In this document: positions 9,904 through 17,486 of the stretch, piece by piece
Position numbering within the stretch: position 1 is the first letter of the stretch
Layout: each line of letters opens with the position of its first letter
DNA from: an uncultured bacterium
Lineage (GTDB): Bacteria; Planctomycetota; Phycisphaerae; Phycisphaerales; UBA1924
Reading direction: 5' to 3'
Assembly (NCBI GenBank): GCA_903834785.1
Contig: CAILKP010000051.1
Location: 1 to 41,890, forward strand
Length of the DNA stretch: 41,890 nt
The notes under the pieces: generated by a model
The model's database searches: none
Told to the model about the DNA's origin: nothing
Seen by the model: only the letters and a program-made list of their open reading frames with translations
Program-made: the position numbers and the translations under genes

Positions 9904-10487
9904 ATGACGTCCACCATGACTCGTTCCGCCGCCGTCGCTGCGCTGGCCCTGGCCAGCTGCGGCGTCGCCGCTCACGCCGACCTCGTCACCAACGGTGGCT
10001 TTGAGACCGGCGACTTCACCGGCTGGTCCCAGACGAACAACCTTGGTTACAACAGCGTCGAACGTGGTCCTGAGCCCCAGTCCGGCCGGTTCTTTGCATC
10101 CCTCGGTCAAATGGGCGGCACCGGCACCCTCTCGCAGAGCCTGATCGCTGCAGTTGGCTCGACCATTCAGGTCTCGTTCTGGCTCAGGAACTTCGGTGAC
10201 CCCACCAATCGTTCAGTGCCACGCTTGACGGCATCGACCTGATGACGCCGATCGCCAACGCCGGGCCCTTCGGCTACACGCAGTTCACCGCCACGGTGAC
10301 CGTGAGGAACGCGAACCCGGTTCTGGCGTTCACCCACCGGCACGGTCCGAGCATCTTCGGGCTTGACGGCATCACTGCTGAACTCGTGAGCGTCGTCCCC
10401 CTGCCCCCCGCGGTCCTCGCCGGCATGGGCGGTCTGGCCAGCGTCGGCATCGTCGGCGCCATCCGCCGCCGCCGCGTTGCCAAGTAA
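9904..10487 (+). pseudogene. PEP-CTERM (VPLPPA-type) exported protein gene, frameshifted
   Basis: The first 112 codons (9904-10242) give a signal peptide (cleavage likely after AAHA) and a carbohydrate-binding-like beta fold (LVTNGGFETGDFTGW, SFWLRNFGDPTN). The frame then runs into a stop at 10240. One base added near 10208-10213 would continue as NRFSATLDGIDL and join the frame ending at 10487, giving 194 residues with a VVPLPPA tail, hydrophobic helix and RRRR cluster. PEP-CTERM tails direct exosortase-dependent sorting to the cell surface or into extracellular matrix. Either the gene is recently broken or the sequence lacks one base. GGAG lies 9 nt before the ATG. The 3' end is nearly identical to that of the next gene. 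Confidence 0.8.
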
Positions 10488-10559
10488 TCGGCCTGGGCTG
10501 ATTGCCCACCTCAATCTGAGTCCACTCCCACCGACGCGCCGCCCCCGGCGCGTCGGTGT
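10388..10559 (+). repeat. 172-bp direct repeat, copy 1 (sorting signal + stop + terminator)
   Basis: This segment matches 11461-11632 with only four mismatches over 172 bases. It covers codons for the SVVPLPPA tail to the stop, the 3' untranslated stretch and the whole terminator hairpin. The gene bodies upstream are not similar at this level, so the shared part is a 3' module. Confidence 0.95.
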
Positions 10560-10566
10560 ACTTTTG
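10529..10566 (+). terminator. Rho-independent terminator after the first PEP-CTERM gene
   Basis: A perfect 12-bp stem (10529-10540 with 10547-10558) encloses a six-base GCCCCC loop and is followed by TACTTTT. It is part of the duplicated 3' module. Confidence 0.88.
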
Positions 10567-10879
10567 CATCAACTCGGAGCCCGGGGTGAGCTCGGTCGCG
10601 GCGGCCAAGGAGAGGGCGACGTGGCGGGGGTGCTGCGGGTTTGTGGACCATGAGGAAGGAAGACCAGCGATTCATAGACCGATAACCTCAGGCGCCCCGG
10701 TTGTTCAGCCCAGTCTATCTGCAAACCGGTGTGTTCGGCCACGTTGTTAGCCCCGTGACAAAACCCTCAGAAATACTCGCTTTTGATGGGCGGATTTACC
10801 TAGCGGAGTACAATTCCGCACGTAGTTTGCTGGTAGCTGTCGCTGCCGGCTTTGTTCCCACTTGTTGGAGAGATGAAAT
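10560..10879. promoter_or_regulatory. Intergenic region with candidate promoter of the second PEP-CTERM gene
   Basis: No gene is seen. A TACAAT (10809-10814) about 65 bp before the start codon is a fair -10 element. The nearest -35-like TTGATG (10783-10788) is 20 bp away, longer than standard. GGAGAGATGA at 10867-10876 is identical in sequence and spacing to the ribosome binding region of the preceding gene. Confidence 0.35.
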
Positions 10880-11560
10880 ATGTCTATGCGCTTTGTTCGC
10901 CCCGTTGCAACTGCTTCATTCGCCCTCGTCGCGTTGGCCGGTGTGGCACAGGCCGACACCCTCACGACCTACTCAAGCCAGGCCGCGTTCCTCGCGGCGA
11001 CCAACGGCGGTGCAGGTCTGGGCTTTGAGAACTACGACTCGATGGCATCCGGCACCTCGTCGAACTCGATGTCGTTCACCGGTGGCGGCAGCACGATGGT
11101 CGCCGATGCGACTGGGTCCTTCGCATCGGCGTCCAACGCCATCATCATCGTCGGTGCCCCCTTTGGGCTGCCGTCGAACCACCTGGCCTCAAACTACTTC
11201 GTCAACACCCTTCGCCTGTCCTTCGCCCCTGGGGTCAACGCCTTCGCAACCGATGTGTGGTCGTACCCTGGCGCGAGCACGTTAAGCATTGATGTGCTCG
11301 ATAGCTCATCTGTGGTCCATAACTACCTTGTGAGCAGGCCGTCTGGCCCCGGTGGGTTCTTCGGCTTCACCGTCAGCGGAGGATCGGTCCTGCGGGTGGT
11401 TATAAGCACCAGCGGCGACGCAGGAGGCATCGACAACACCTACTGGGGCAACGCCAACCTGAGCGTCGTCCCCCTGCCCCCCGCGGCCCTCGCCGGCATG
11501 GGCGGTCTGGCCGGCGTCGGCATCGTCGGCGCCATCCGCCGTCGCCGCGTTGCCAAGTAA
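10880..11560 (+). CDS. PEP-CTERM (VPLPPA-type) exported protein
   Basis: The 226-residue product has a signal peptide with likely cleavage after AQA near residue 25. A beta-rich domain follows, starting YSSQAAFLAAT and continuing FENYD, ASNYFVNTLRLSF and FATDVW. This resembles the choice-of-anchor exported proteins that begin with a F-x-AA-type motif. The C-terminus is SVVPLPPAALAG, a hydrophobic stretch and RRRR, a variant of the PEP-CTERM/VPLPA-CTERM sorting signal processed by exosortase or a related enzyme (none is encoded in the window). GGAG lies 9 nt before the ATG. It sits in tandem with a broken paralogous-tail gene. The ligand is unknown. Confidence 0.87.
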   Translation: MSMRFVRPVATASFALVALAGVAQADTLTTYSSQAAFLAATNGGAGLGFENYDSMASGTSSNSMSFTGGGSTMVADATGSFASASNAIIIVGAPFGLPSNHLASNYFVNTLRLSFAPGVNAFATDVWSYPGASTLSIDVLDSSSVVHNYLVSRPSGPGGFFGFTVSGGSVLRVVISTSGDAGGIDNTYWGNANLSVVPLPPAALAGMGGLAGVGIVGAIRRRRVAK

Positions 11561-11632
11561 TCGGCCTGGGCTGATTGCCCACCTCAATCTGAGTCCACTC
11601 CCACCGATGCGCCGCCCCCGGCGCGTCGGTGT
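11461..11632 (+). repeat. 172-bp direct repeat, copy 2 (sorting signal + stop + terminator)
   Basis: Partner of 10388-10559, with four substitutions. Two of them change tail residues (Val to Ala and Ser to Gly), one is a silent Arg codon, and one falls in the terminator stem, where it makes a G-T wobble that keeps the hairpin. Confidence 0.95.
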
Positions 11633-11638
11633 CTTTTT
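11602..11638 (+). terminator. Rho-independent terminator after the second PEP-CTERM gene
   Basis: A 12-bp stem (11602-11613 with 11620-11631) contains one wobble pair and a six-base loop, followed by TCTTTTT. It is homologous to the hairpin at 10529. Confidence 0.9.
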
Positions 11639-11689
11639 GCTCGTTGCTCGTTCCCAGCTCCGCCACGTCCTCCCCCCAACAGCCAGACC

Positions 11690-11726
11690 AAAACGACAAC
11701 CGTCGCCCTGCAAAGGGCGACGGTTG
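11690..11726 (-). terminator. Rho-independent terminator of rpsR
   Basis: A perfect 13-bp stem (11697-11709 with 11714-11726) has a GCAA-type four-base loop. Read on the minus strand it runs into TCGTTTT. It lies 48 bp past the rpsR stop codon. Confidence 0.9.
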
Positions 11727-11773
11727 GAAGTAATCTCTGAATCATCCCGGCGGAACCTGCCGCCGGCTCGGCA

Positions 11774-12016
11774 TCACAGCGTGGCCGAGGTGTAGGGCAG
11801 CAGACCCATGAAGCGGGCACGCTTGATGGCCTGGGCCACCATGCGCTGCTCGTGAGCCGTCGTGCTCAGACGCTTGCGGCCGTGGATCTTGCCGTTGGGC
11901 GAGAGCATGCGGCGGAGCTTCTCAACGTCCTTGTAGTCAACGAAGGCCTTGCCCGCGGCGGTCTTCTTGGTGGCCTTGACCTTGGGCTGCGGCGTAAAAC
12001 GATTGAACTGCGACAT
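11774..12016 (-). CDS. rpsR: 30S ribosomal protein bS18
   Basis: The 80-residue product is a full-length bS18 with the family core: FVDYKDVEKLRRMLSPNGKI, then GRKRLSTTAHEQRMVAQAIKRARFMGLLPY. It binds 16S rRNA with bS6 on the platform of the small subunit. AGGA is about 9 nt upstream of the ATG. It is unusual in standing alone: neither rpsF, ssb nor rplI, the common neighbours, is next to it here. Its own terminator follows. Confidence 0.97.
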   Translation of the reverse strand: MSQFNRFTPQPKVKATKKTAAGKAFVDYKDVEKLRRMLSPNGKIHGRKRLSTTAHEQRMVAQAIKRARFMGLLPYTSATL

Positions 12017-12179
12017 GCGTGCGATTCCTAAGTCCTGTCCTCATCGTGGGATTGCCCGCACGCAGCATGAACGCCATGGCCTGCGGGCGACGGGTGACAG
12101 GTCGAGATGATAGACCCCCGGGTCCTCCTCCTCAACCGGCCCCTCCTCAATCGGCCCGCCGGCCCCTGTCCACACCCCG

Positions 12180-13034
12180 TCACCGCGCCCGGGCCATCTT
12201 CCTAAACATCAGGTCCGGTAAAAACGGCAGCAACGTGCACACAGCCGTGCCCAGCCGCGTGATCCGCCCCCGCACGCCGGTCCACACCTCCGGCTCCGGC
12301 CGCACCAGGCAGTCCACCGTGCACCGGGCCACCTTCTCGGGGGTCTGGAACCAGAAGCCGGGGGTGTGCATGGCCAGGTTGGCCACGCCCGTGTTCTGCC
12401 GCACCGTGTCAAAGAACTCGCTGGAGGTGCTGATCGGGTTCACCGTGCTTACCGCGATGCCCTTGGGCTCCAGCTCATGCCGCATCGCCCGGCCGATGTG
12501 GCTCTGGGCCGCCTTCGTTGCCGAATACGCCCCATACCGCGGCAGTGTCATCTTGGCCAGGCAGCTCGAGCAGATCAGCACATGCCCGCGCGGCCGGCGC
12601 CGGGCATCGCCCTCAAACGGTCGGCTCATGAAGTACTCAACGGCAGGCCGGACCAGGTTCATCGTGCCAAAGAAGTTGACTTCAAAGATCCGCCGCAGCT
12701 CCTGCTCGCTGGTCTCGACCATCGACTTCTCAAAGCCGTACCCCGCGTTGGCGTAGACCGCGTACAGCATGCCAAAGGTCGCGACGGACTCATCGACCAG
12801 CCGCTTGCACGCCGCCGCATCGGCAACGTCGCCTTCCATCACCAGCACCTTGCTTCCCGTCGCCGCCCCCGCCTCGCGGCACCGAATCGCCACCTCCGCG
12901 AGCTTGCCGGCCCGGCGGGCCATGATGGCCACATGCATCCCCGCCCGCGCACAGGCAATGGCCGTTGCCGCACCGATGCCGCTTGATGCGCCGGTAATGG
13001 CGATCGACCTTCCGCGTAAGTTCACCTGCGTCAT
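12180..13034 (-). CDS. SDR-family NAD(P)-dependent oxidoreductase
   Basis: This is a classical short-chain dehydrogenase/reductase of 284 residues. The cofactor-binding TGASSGIG is at about 14-21, GDVADAAA and YANAGYG follow, and the catalytic Ser (VLICSSCLA) and YSATKAAQ Tyr/Lys pair are present. The C-terminal extension (about 215-284) is longer than in minimal SDRs and ends with a hydrophobic stretch and KMARAR, as in membrane-associated or lipid-acting SDRs. AGGAG is 7 nt before the ATG. It lies 37 bp downstream of the sigma-factor gene on the same strand and could be co-transcribed with it. The substrate cannot be inferred. Confidence 0.9.
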   Translation of the reverse strand: MTQVNLRGRSIAITGASSGIGAATAIACARAGMHVAIMARRAGKLAEVAIRCREAGAATGSKVLVMEGDVADAAACKRLVDESVATFGMLYAVYANAGYGFEKSMVETSEQELRRIFEVNFFGTMNLVRPAVEYFMSRPFEGDARRRPRGHVLICSSCLAKMTLPRYGAYSATKAAQSHIGRAMRHELEPKGIAVSTVNPISTSSEFFDTVRQNTGVANLAMHTPGFWFQTPEKVARCTVDCLVRPEPEVWTGVRGRITRLGTAVCTLLPFLPDLMFRKMARAR

Positions 13035-13071
13035 GAAAGCTCCTGCCTCCCCGGCGGCGGATTGTTGACCG

Positions 13072-13761
13072 CTACTTGCCTTCAGTCAGCATCCGAACCG
13101 CTTCTTTATCGTCCGCAAGTGCCTTGAGCGCCAGATGCAGCCGGCTCTTGACCGTCCCCACCGGAACGCCCAGGACCTGGGAAATCTCCTCCATTGAGAG
13201 CCCGTCGATAAACCGCAGCAGCACCACCTCGCGCTGCCCGCCGGACAGCCCCGCCACCGCCTTGGCCACCCGTCGTGCGCTCAGCCCGGCATCCGCCGGT
13301 GCATCGCGGGCTGGCAGTTCCTCAAACACACCACCGCCGTCCCGCGAGCCATCTTTTCCAGCCGAGCCAGCCAAATCCGCACCCAGCTTCATCCGCTGAG
13401 ACTTCCGCCGCAGCGCCATCGCCTCGTGTTTGACCACCGGATACAGAAACGTCGTGAGTTTGGCGGTGAGTTCAAACTTCACCGCGGGGGCATTCTCACC
13501 GGCGGATGTTCCCTCCATCCCGCCCGCGCCCGGCGCACCCGCCGCACCCGGCCCTGTGGCCCGCAGCTTGCCTGCCAGGTACACAAACGCGTTCTGCACC
13601 GCATCGAGCGCATCGGCATCGCACGTGGTGAATCGCCAGGCCACCTTCATGGCAAACTCGCGGTGCCGCCAGTACAACGCGGCAAACGCGCCCTGCTCGC
13701 CGCCCTGGATGGCGACGATCAGTTCGCGGTCACTGCGTGGGTCCGGGGGCGCCTCGGCCAT
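13072..13761 (-). CDS. ECF-type RNA polymerase sigma factor
   Basis: The 229-residue protein has a sigma-70 region 2 (about 10-70; LIVAIQGGEQGAFAALYWRH, DALDAVQNAFVYLAGKL). A Gly/Ala-rich insert and linker follow. Region 4 (about 165-222) has QREVVLLRFIDGLSMEEISQ and GTVKSRLHLALKAL, the -35-recognition helix-turn-helix. It directs RNA polymerase to a specific promoter set. The linker between regions 2 and 4 is longer than in most ECF factors, and no anti-sigma gene is adjacent, as is common in planctomycetes. There is no clear Shine-Dalgarno. It lies 32 bp downstream of the aspartate kinase fusion and upstream of the SDR gene. Confidence 0.92.
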   Translation of the reverse strand: MAEAPPDPRSDRELIVAIQGGEQGAFAALYWRHREFAMKVAWRFTTCDADALDAVQNAFVYLAGKLRATGPGAAGAPGAGGMEGTSAGENAPAVKFELTAKLTTFLYPVVKHEAMALRRKSQRMKLGADLAGSAGKDGSRDGGGVFEELPARDAPADAGLSARRVAKAVAGLSGGQREVVLLRFIDGLSMEEISQVLGVPVGTVKSRLHLALKALADDKEAVRMLTEGK

Positions 13762-13793
13762 GGGCCAACGCTAGACCCCCGTGGCATCGGCCG

Positions 13794-15659
13794 TCACCGG
13801 GCCACCAGTGAACCCGCCGTCGTGCTGGCAGTCGTGCCAGCCTTCGTCCCGGCCGTCCGCACCGGTGTGCCCTCGCGCACCAGCGTCAGCAAGTCGCCGA
13901 TGACCGACTGGGCCGTGGGCCAGCGGCCGGCGCCCAACCCACGCAGCACGATCGGCTTGGGCGAGGCGCTGATGGTGATCAGCACCACGTTCTCGGCGTC
14001 CTTGGCCGTCGCCAGCGGGTCGCTCTCGGGCAGCTCGCGCGGGGCAATCCGCGTCTTGGCCTCCACCAGCAGGGTGCCCGTCTCCGCCTCGCGGGTCTCG
14101 CGGCCGCGTTCCAGCGTGGCTTCCAGCCGCAGCTTGCGCTCAGCCGCCGTCGCTTTGGCCGCATCCGCCGTCGTCAGGGCCTCAATGCCGGTCCGCTCGA
14201 TCCGCTCGGGGTCAACCTCGGTGCCAAACGCCGCGCGGGCGATGATCGCCAGCTTTCGTGCCGCATCCAGCCCCGACAGGTCCGCCGTCGGGTCCGCCTC
14301 GGCGTAGCCGCGCTCCTGGGCAAGCGCCACCGCTTCCTCCGGGCTGCGGCCCTCGGCCAGTTTGTCGAGCACAAAGTTGGTCGTGCCGTTGATGACCGCT
14401 CGAACGGACGTCACCTTCTCGCCCGAGCGTCGCAGGGCGTCAATCGTCTCCAGCACCGGCACCCCGCCGCCCACCGCCGCGGAGTACACAAACGCCGCAC
14501 CGTTCTGGGCCGCCAGCTGCGCCAGCTCCAGCCCGAAGATGCCCGCCACCACCTTGCTGGCGGTAATCACGCTCACGCCGCGAGAAAGTGCAATCCGGAT
14601 CGCCTTCAGCGAGGCCTCCGGTGTCGAGCACGCGTCGATCAGCACATCAATCTCCGCCTCGGCCACCTGCTGCACGTTGTCGGTGATCTCCAGTCCCTCC
14701 ACCACGCCGTTGTACTTCGCCGGCGTCCGCACCGCCGCAATGCGCACCGATGCAACCTGATCCAGCCGCGCGATGTGCCGTGCCACGCCCAGGCCCACCG
14801 TGCCCAGGCCCAGCAGGCCCACCCGCAGCGGCTGCTTGGGCAGCACCGGCGTGGCAAAGGTCGTCACCGGAGCGCCGATCACCGTGCCGTCAAGCCGGTT
14901 CACACCGCCGACGGTGAAGCGAACACCCAGCTGCTTGGCAAACCGCACGGCCTTGTGCTGCACAATGCCCCCGTCCAGCCCCAGCGCATCGTCGTACGTC
15001 AGCGTGGCAAATCGCTTTGGCTTCTGGCCGCTGCGTCCGGCCGCCGGCTCCCGCGCCGGGTCCCACTGGTACAGGCCGTCAACGTCCTTGGCCAGGCGCA
15101 CCGGCACGCCAAGACGCTGGCCGATGAAGATCGCCGTCAAATCGCTGCCGCCGCGGCCAAGAGTCGCCGGTGAGCCATCAGCCAGGCGAGCCAGGAAGCC
15201 CGGCACCACCACCACGCTGTGACGCTCCAGCGACTGGTGCAGCACCGCGGTATCCAGCGACACCGGGTCGGCATTCAGCCGCTCGCCCTTGGCAATCAGC
15301 TTGAGCTGATCCACCGTCCGTGTGCACGCGGTGATGCCGCTCTTGCGCAGCGCCAGCGTCAGCAGCGCAGCACTGGTGTGCTCACCGGTAGCCAGCAGGG
15401 CGGCCAGCGTCGGCACATCCGGGTCCTCAACCTCGCCGCCAGCGGCCTGGGCCCGGGCAATCAGCGAGTCGGTGGTGTCACCAATGGCCGAGACCACCAC
15501 CACCACCCGCAGGCCCGTGCGCAGGAACCTGTCGATCTCGTGCACGGCCACCGGCAGCGCTTCATCGCTGGCCAGCACGCTGCCGCCGAGCTTGAGCACG
15601 ATAATGCCCGGGTGGGCGGAAAGGTTGGTCACAGGCGTCACGGACTGGGTGGTGGACAT
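13794..15659 (-). CDS. thrA: Bifunctional aspartate kinase / homoserine dehydrogenase, no ACT domain
   Basis: This fusion carries the first and third steps from aspartate to homoserine. Residues about 18-265 are aspartate kinase (KLGGSV near 23, TLGRGGSDLTA, KDVDGLYQWDP). Residues about 275-610 are homoserine dehydrogenase (GLGTVGLG near 280, TASKVVAG, AAVGGGVPVLETI, NGTTNFVL, EADPTADLSGLDAARKL). At 621 residues it is about 200 shorter than E. coli ThrA because the ACT-containing regulatory segment between the two domains is missing, so threonine feedback as known for ThrA is not expected. The start MSTTQ was chosen because upstream codons come from a purine-rich microsatellite. The methionine-branch PLP enzyme lies 233 bp upstream on the same strand. 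Confidence 0.93.
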   Translation of the reverse strand: MSTTQSVTPVTNLSAHPGIIVLKLGGSVLASDEALPVAVHEIDRFLRTGLRVVVVVSAIGDTTDSLIARAQAAGGEVEDPDVPTLAALLATGEHTSAALLTLALRKSGITACTRTVDQLKLIAKGERLNADPVSLDTAVLHQSLERHSVVVVPGFLARLADGSPATLGRGGSDLTAIFIGQRLGVPVRLAKDVDGLYQWDPAREPAAGRSGQKPKRFATLTYDDALGLDGGIVQHKAVRFAKQLGVRFTVGGVNRLDGTVIGAPVTTFATPVLPKQPLRVGLLGLGTVGLGVARHIARLDQVASVRIAAVRTPAKYNGVVEGLEITDNVQQVAEAEIDVLIDACSTPEASLKAIRIALSRGVSVITASKVVAGIFGLELAQLAAQNGAAFVYSAAVGGGVPVLETIDALRRSGEKVTSVRAVINGTTNFVLDKLAEGRSPEEAVALAQERGYAEADPTADLSGLDAARKLAIIARAAFGTEVDPERIERTGIEALTTADAAKATAAERKLRLEATLERGRETREAETGTLLVEAKTRIAPRELPESDPLATAKDAENVVLITISASPKPIVLRGLGAGRWPTAQSVIGDLLTLVREGTPVRTAGTKAGTTASTTAGSLVAR

Positions 15660-15787
15660 GGCGATTCTCAACTGAGTGCTGATTGACTGATGAAGTGAAC
15701 TCTCAAACCGATCCGATTCGGCCTCGCACACCGGCAAGGCGACCGCGCAGTGCGTTGCAACACGCACCATCACCACGCGGTCATTGA

Positions 15788-15884
15788 ACTTCCCCCTCCC
15801 CCCTCCTCCCCTCCCCCCCAATCTCTCTCCCCAACTCCGCCTTGATTGGCCCCTCTTCCTTTCTCTCTCTCTCTCTCTCTCTTC
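15788..15884. repeat. Pyrimidine-rich tract with (CT)n microsatellite
   Basis: About 97 bases of the plus strand are almost pure C and T, ending in roughly ten CT dinucleotides at 15861-15880. On the coding (minus) strand this is a GA-rich leader between the PLP enzyme and the aspartate kinase fusion. It is prone to length change and would give many purine-rich ribosome-binding-like sites. Confidence 0.85.
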
Positions 15885-15892
15885 ACCAAATC

Positions 15893-17242
15893 TCACGCCC
15901 GCAGGGCTTCATCAATGTCCGCGATGATGTCCGCCGGATCTTCCAGCCCCACGCTGATCCGCACCAGGGCATCGGTAATGCCCGCGGCTTCACGCTGCGC
16001 CCGCGGCACATCCGCGTGCGTCATCGTCGCCGAGTGCGTCAGCATCGTCTCAGTGGCGCCCAGGCTCTCCGCCAGCGAGCACAGCTTGACGTTCTTGACA
16101 AACCGCAGTGCCGATTCCGTCCCGCCCTTAAGGAACACCGAGATGATGCCGCCGTGCAGGCCCTTGTCGTGCAGCTTGCGGGCCAGCGCCGCCTGCGGGA
16201 AGCTCGCCAGGCCCGGGTACAGCACCCGCTCCACTCGCTCGTGGCCCTCAAGCCACTCGGCAATCTGCTGGGCGCTGCGGCAGTGACGCTCGATCCGCAG
16301 CGGCAGCGTCTTGATGCCACGCAGTGTCAGCCACGCCTCCAGCGGGTTCTGGATCAGACCCAGCGACTTGCGAATCAGGTTGAAGCGTGCCAGCAGCGCC
16401 TCATCGCGTGAGACCAGCGCACCGCCCACCGTCGCGTTGTGACCCTCAATGTACTTGGTCGTCGAGTAGATGCTGATATCCGCCCCGAAGTCCAGCGGCC
16501 GCAGCAGCGCGGGCGTCAGGAAGGTGTTGTCCACCGCCAGCGGCACGCCGGCCTTCCGCGTCACCGCGGCAATGGCGGCCACATCCGTCAGCTTCAGCGT
16601 CGGGTTGCCCGGCGTCTCGATCAGCACCAGCTTGGTGCTCGGCTCGATCGCCTTGGCCACGTTCTCGGGGTTGGACGTGTCAACCCATGATGCCCGCACG
16701 CCCAGCGGTGCCAGCACCTGCTGCAGCAGGCGGGTCGTGCCGCCGTAAATCACGTCACCGACAACGATGTGGTCGCCCGCCTTCAGCAGCGAGAAGAACA
16801 GGGCCGTCACCGCACCGATGCCGGTGCTGGTACACACTGCCGGCGGCGCATCTTCCAGTGCGCCGATGACCTTCTCCAGGGCCGACACCGTCGGGTTGCT
16901 GCACCGCGAGTAGCTGTAGCCCTTGTCGCCGCCGACACCATCCTGCACAAAGGTCGTGCTCTGGACGATCGGCGTCAGGATCGCGCCCGTCAGCGGGCAG
17001 GGCTCCTGGCCGCCGTGAATCGCCACCGTCGCGGCACCAGCGCCGGTCCGCAGCCGCTTGTTCCTCGCCACGGGGGCCTTGCCGATCGGCTTGGGCGTGA
17101 CCTGTGTGTCCGAGACCTTGGCAGGGAACGTCCCCGCCCCGGCAGCAGTACCGCCGGCTGGCTCAATCACCGCCGCGGCGGGGGAGCTCAGAACCGGTGA
17201 GAAGGCGAGGGAGGAGGACGCGATGGGTGCTTTCGTGGCCAT
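15893..17242 (-). CDS. Cystathionine gamma-synthase family PLP enzyme (methionine branch)
   Basis: This is a 449-residue fold-type I PLP enzyme of the Cys/Met metabolism family. It has QSTTFVQDG, YSRCSNPTVSALE, VVGDVIYGGT, ETPGNPTL, and the Schiff-base lysine in YSTTKYIEGHN, then a family-typical end (SLGATETMLTH, RISVGLEDPADI). Likely reactions are gamma-replacement on activated homoserine to cystathionine (MetB) or homocysteine (MetZ). Sequence alone does not separate these from cystathionine gamma-lyase, but the SAM-riboswitch-like leader and the downstream homoserine-forming gene point to synthesis. About 65 residues before the core are a low-complexity Ala/Pro/Thr extension; no later Met precedes the core. 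No strong Shine-Dalgarno is seen. Confidence 0.88.
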   Translation of the reverse strand: MATKAPIASSSLAFSPVLSSPAAAVIEPAGGTAAGAGTFPAKVSDTQVTPKPIGKAPVARNKRLRTGAGAATVAIHGGQEPCPLTGAILTPIVQSTTFVQDGVGGDKGYSYSRCSNPTVSALEKVIGALEDAPPAVCTSTGIGAVTALFFSLLKAGDHIVVGDVIYGGTTRLLQQVLAPLGVRASWVDTSNPENVAKAIEPSTKLVLIETPGNPTLKLTDVAAIAAVTRKAGVPLAVDNTFLTPALLRPLDFGADISIYSTTKYIEGHNATVGGALVSRDEALLARFNLIRKSLGLIQNPLEAWLTLRGIKTLPLRIERHCRSAQQIAEWLEGHERVERVLYPGLASFPQAALARKLHDKGLHGGIISVFLKGGTESALRFVKNVKLCSLAESLGATETMLTHSATMTHADVPRAQREAAGITDALVRISVGLEDPADIIADIDEALRA

Positions 17243-17383
17243 GGTGGTGGTCCGATCAAGCACCAAGAGTGTTCTGGAAGCCGTGTGGCGAAGTGGAGCC
17301 GTCCGTCGACTCACTTTTTGCATACCGCGAAATCGCGGCCGCCGCATCATCCCGTTCCGCCGCGGCCCGTTTCAGGGCCTGGT

Positions 17384-17480
17384 CAGATCATCCGGGTGGC
17401 TTCGGCACCGTGGCCCACGCTCGTTTCGGCGTGGCTCGGTTGCCGCTTGGACCATAAAGCCGGTCCAAGTCTCTTGATGC
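17384..17480 (-). ncRNA. SAM-I/SAM-IV-superfamily riboswitch (candidate)
   Basis: Read on the minus strand, the leader begins with ATCAAGAG (17478-17471), the conserved SAM-I 5' motif. A perfect 8-bp P2 hairpin follows (17469-17462 with 17453-17446), then GCAACC (17443-17438), a 6-bp P3 (17434-17429 with 17420-17415), and GGTGCC (17409-17404). The P2 loop GGCTT (17461-17457) is complementary to AAGCC (17402-17398), giving the expected pseudoknot. P1 can close by ATCA with TGAT (17390-17387), or by GCATCA with TGATGC at 17349-17344. The RNA would begin at the predicted transcription start of a methionine-pathway gene. P2 is simpler than classic SAM-I, closer to SAM-IV or SAM-I/IV variants. No terminator platform is evident, so translational control is likelier. 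Confidence 0.78.
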
Positions 17481-17486
17481 AGAAGT

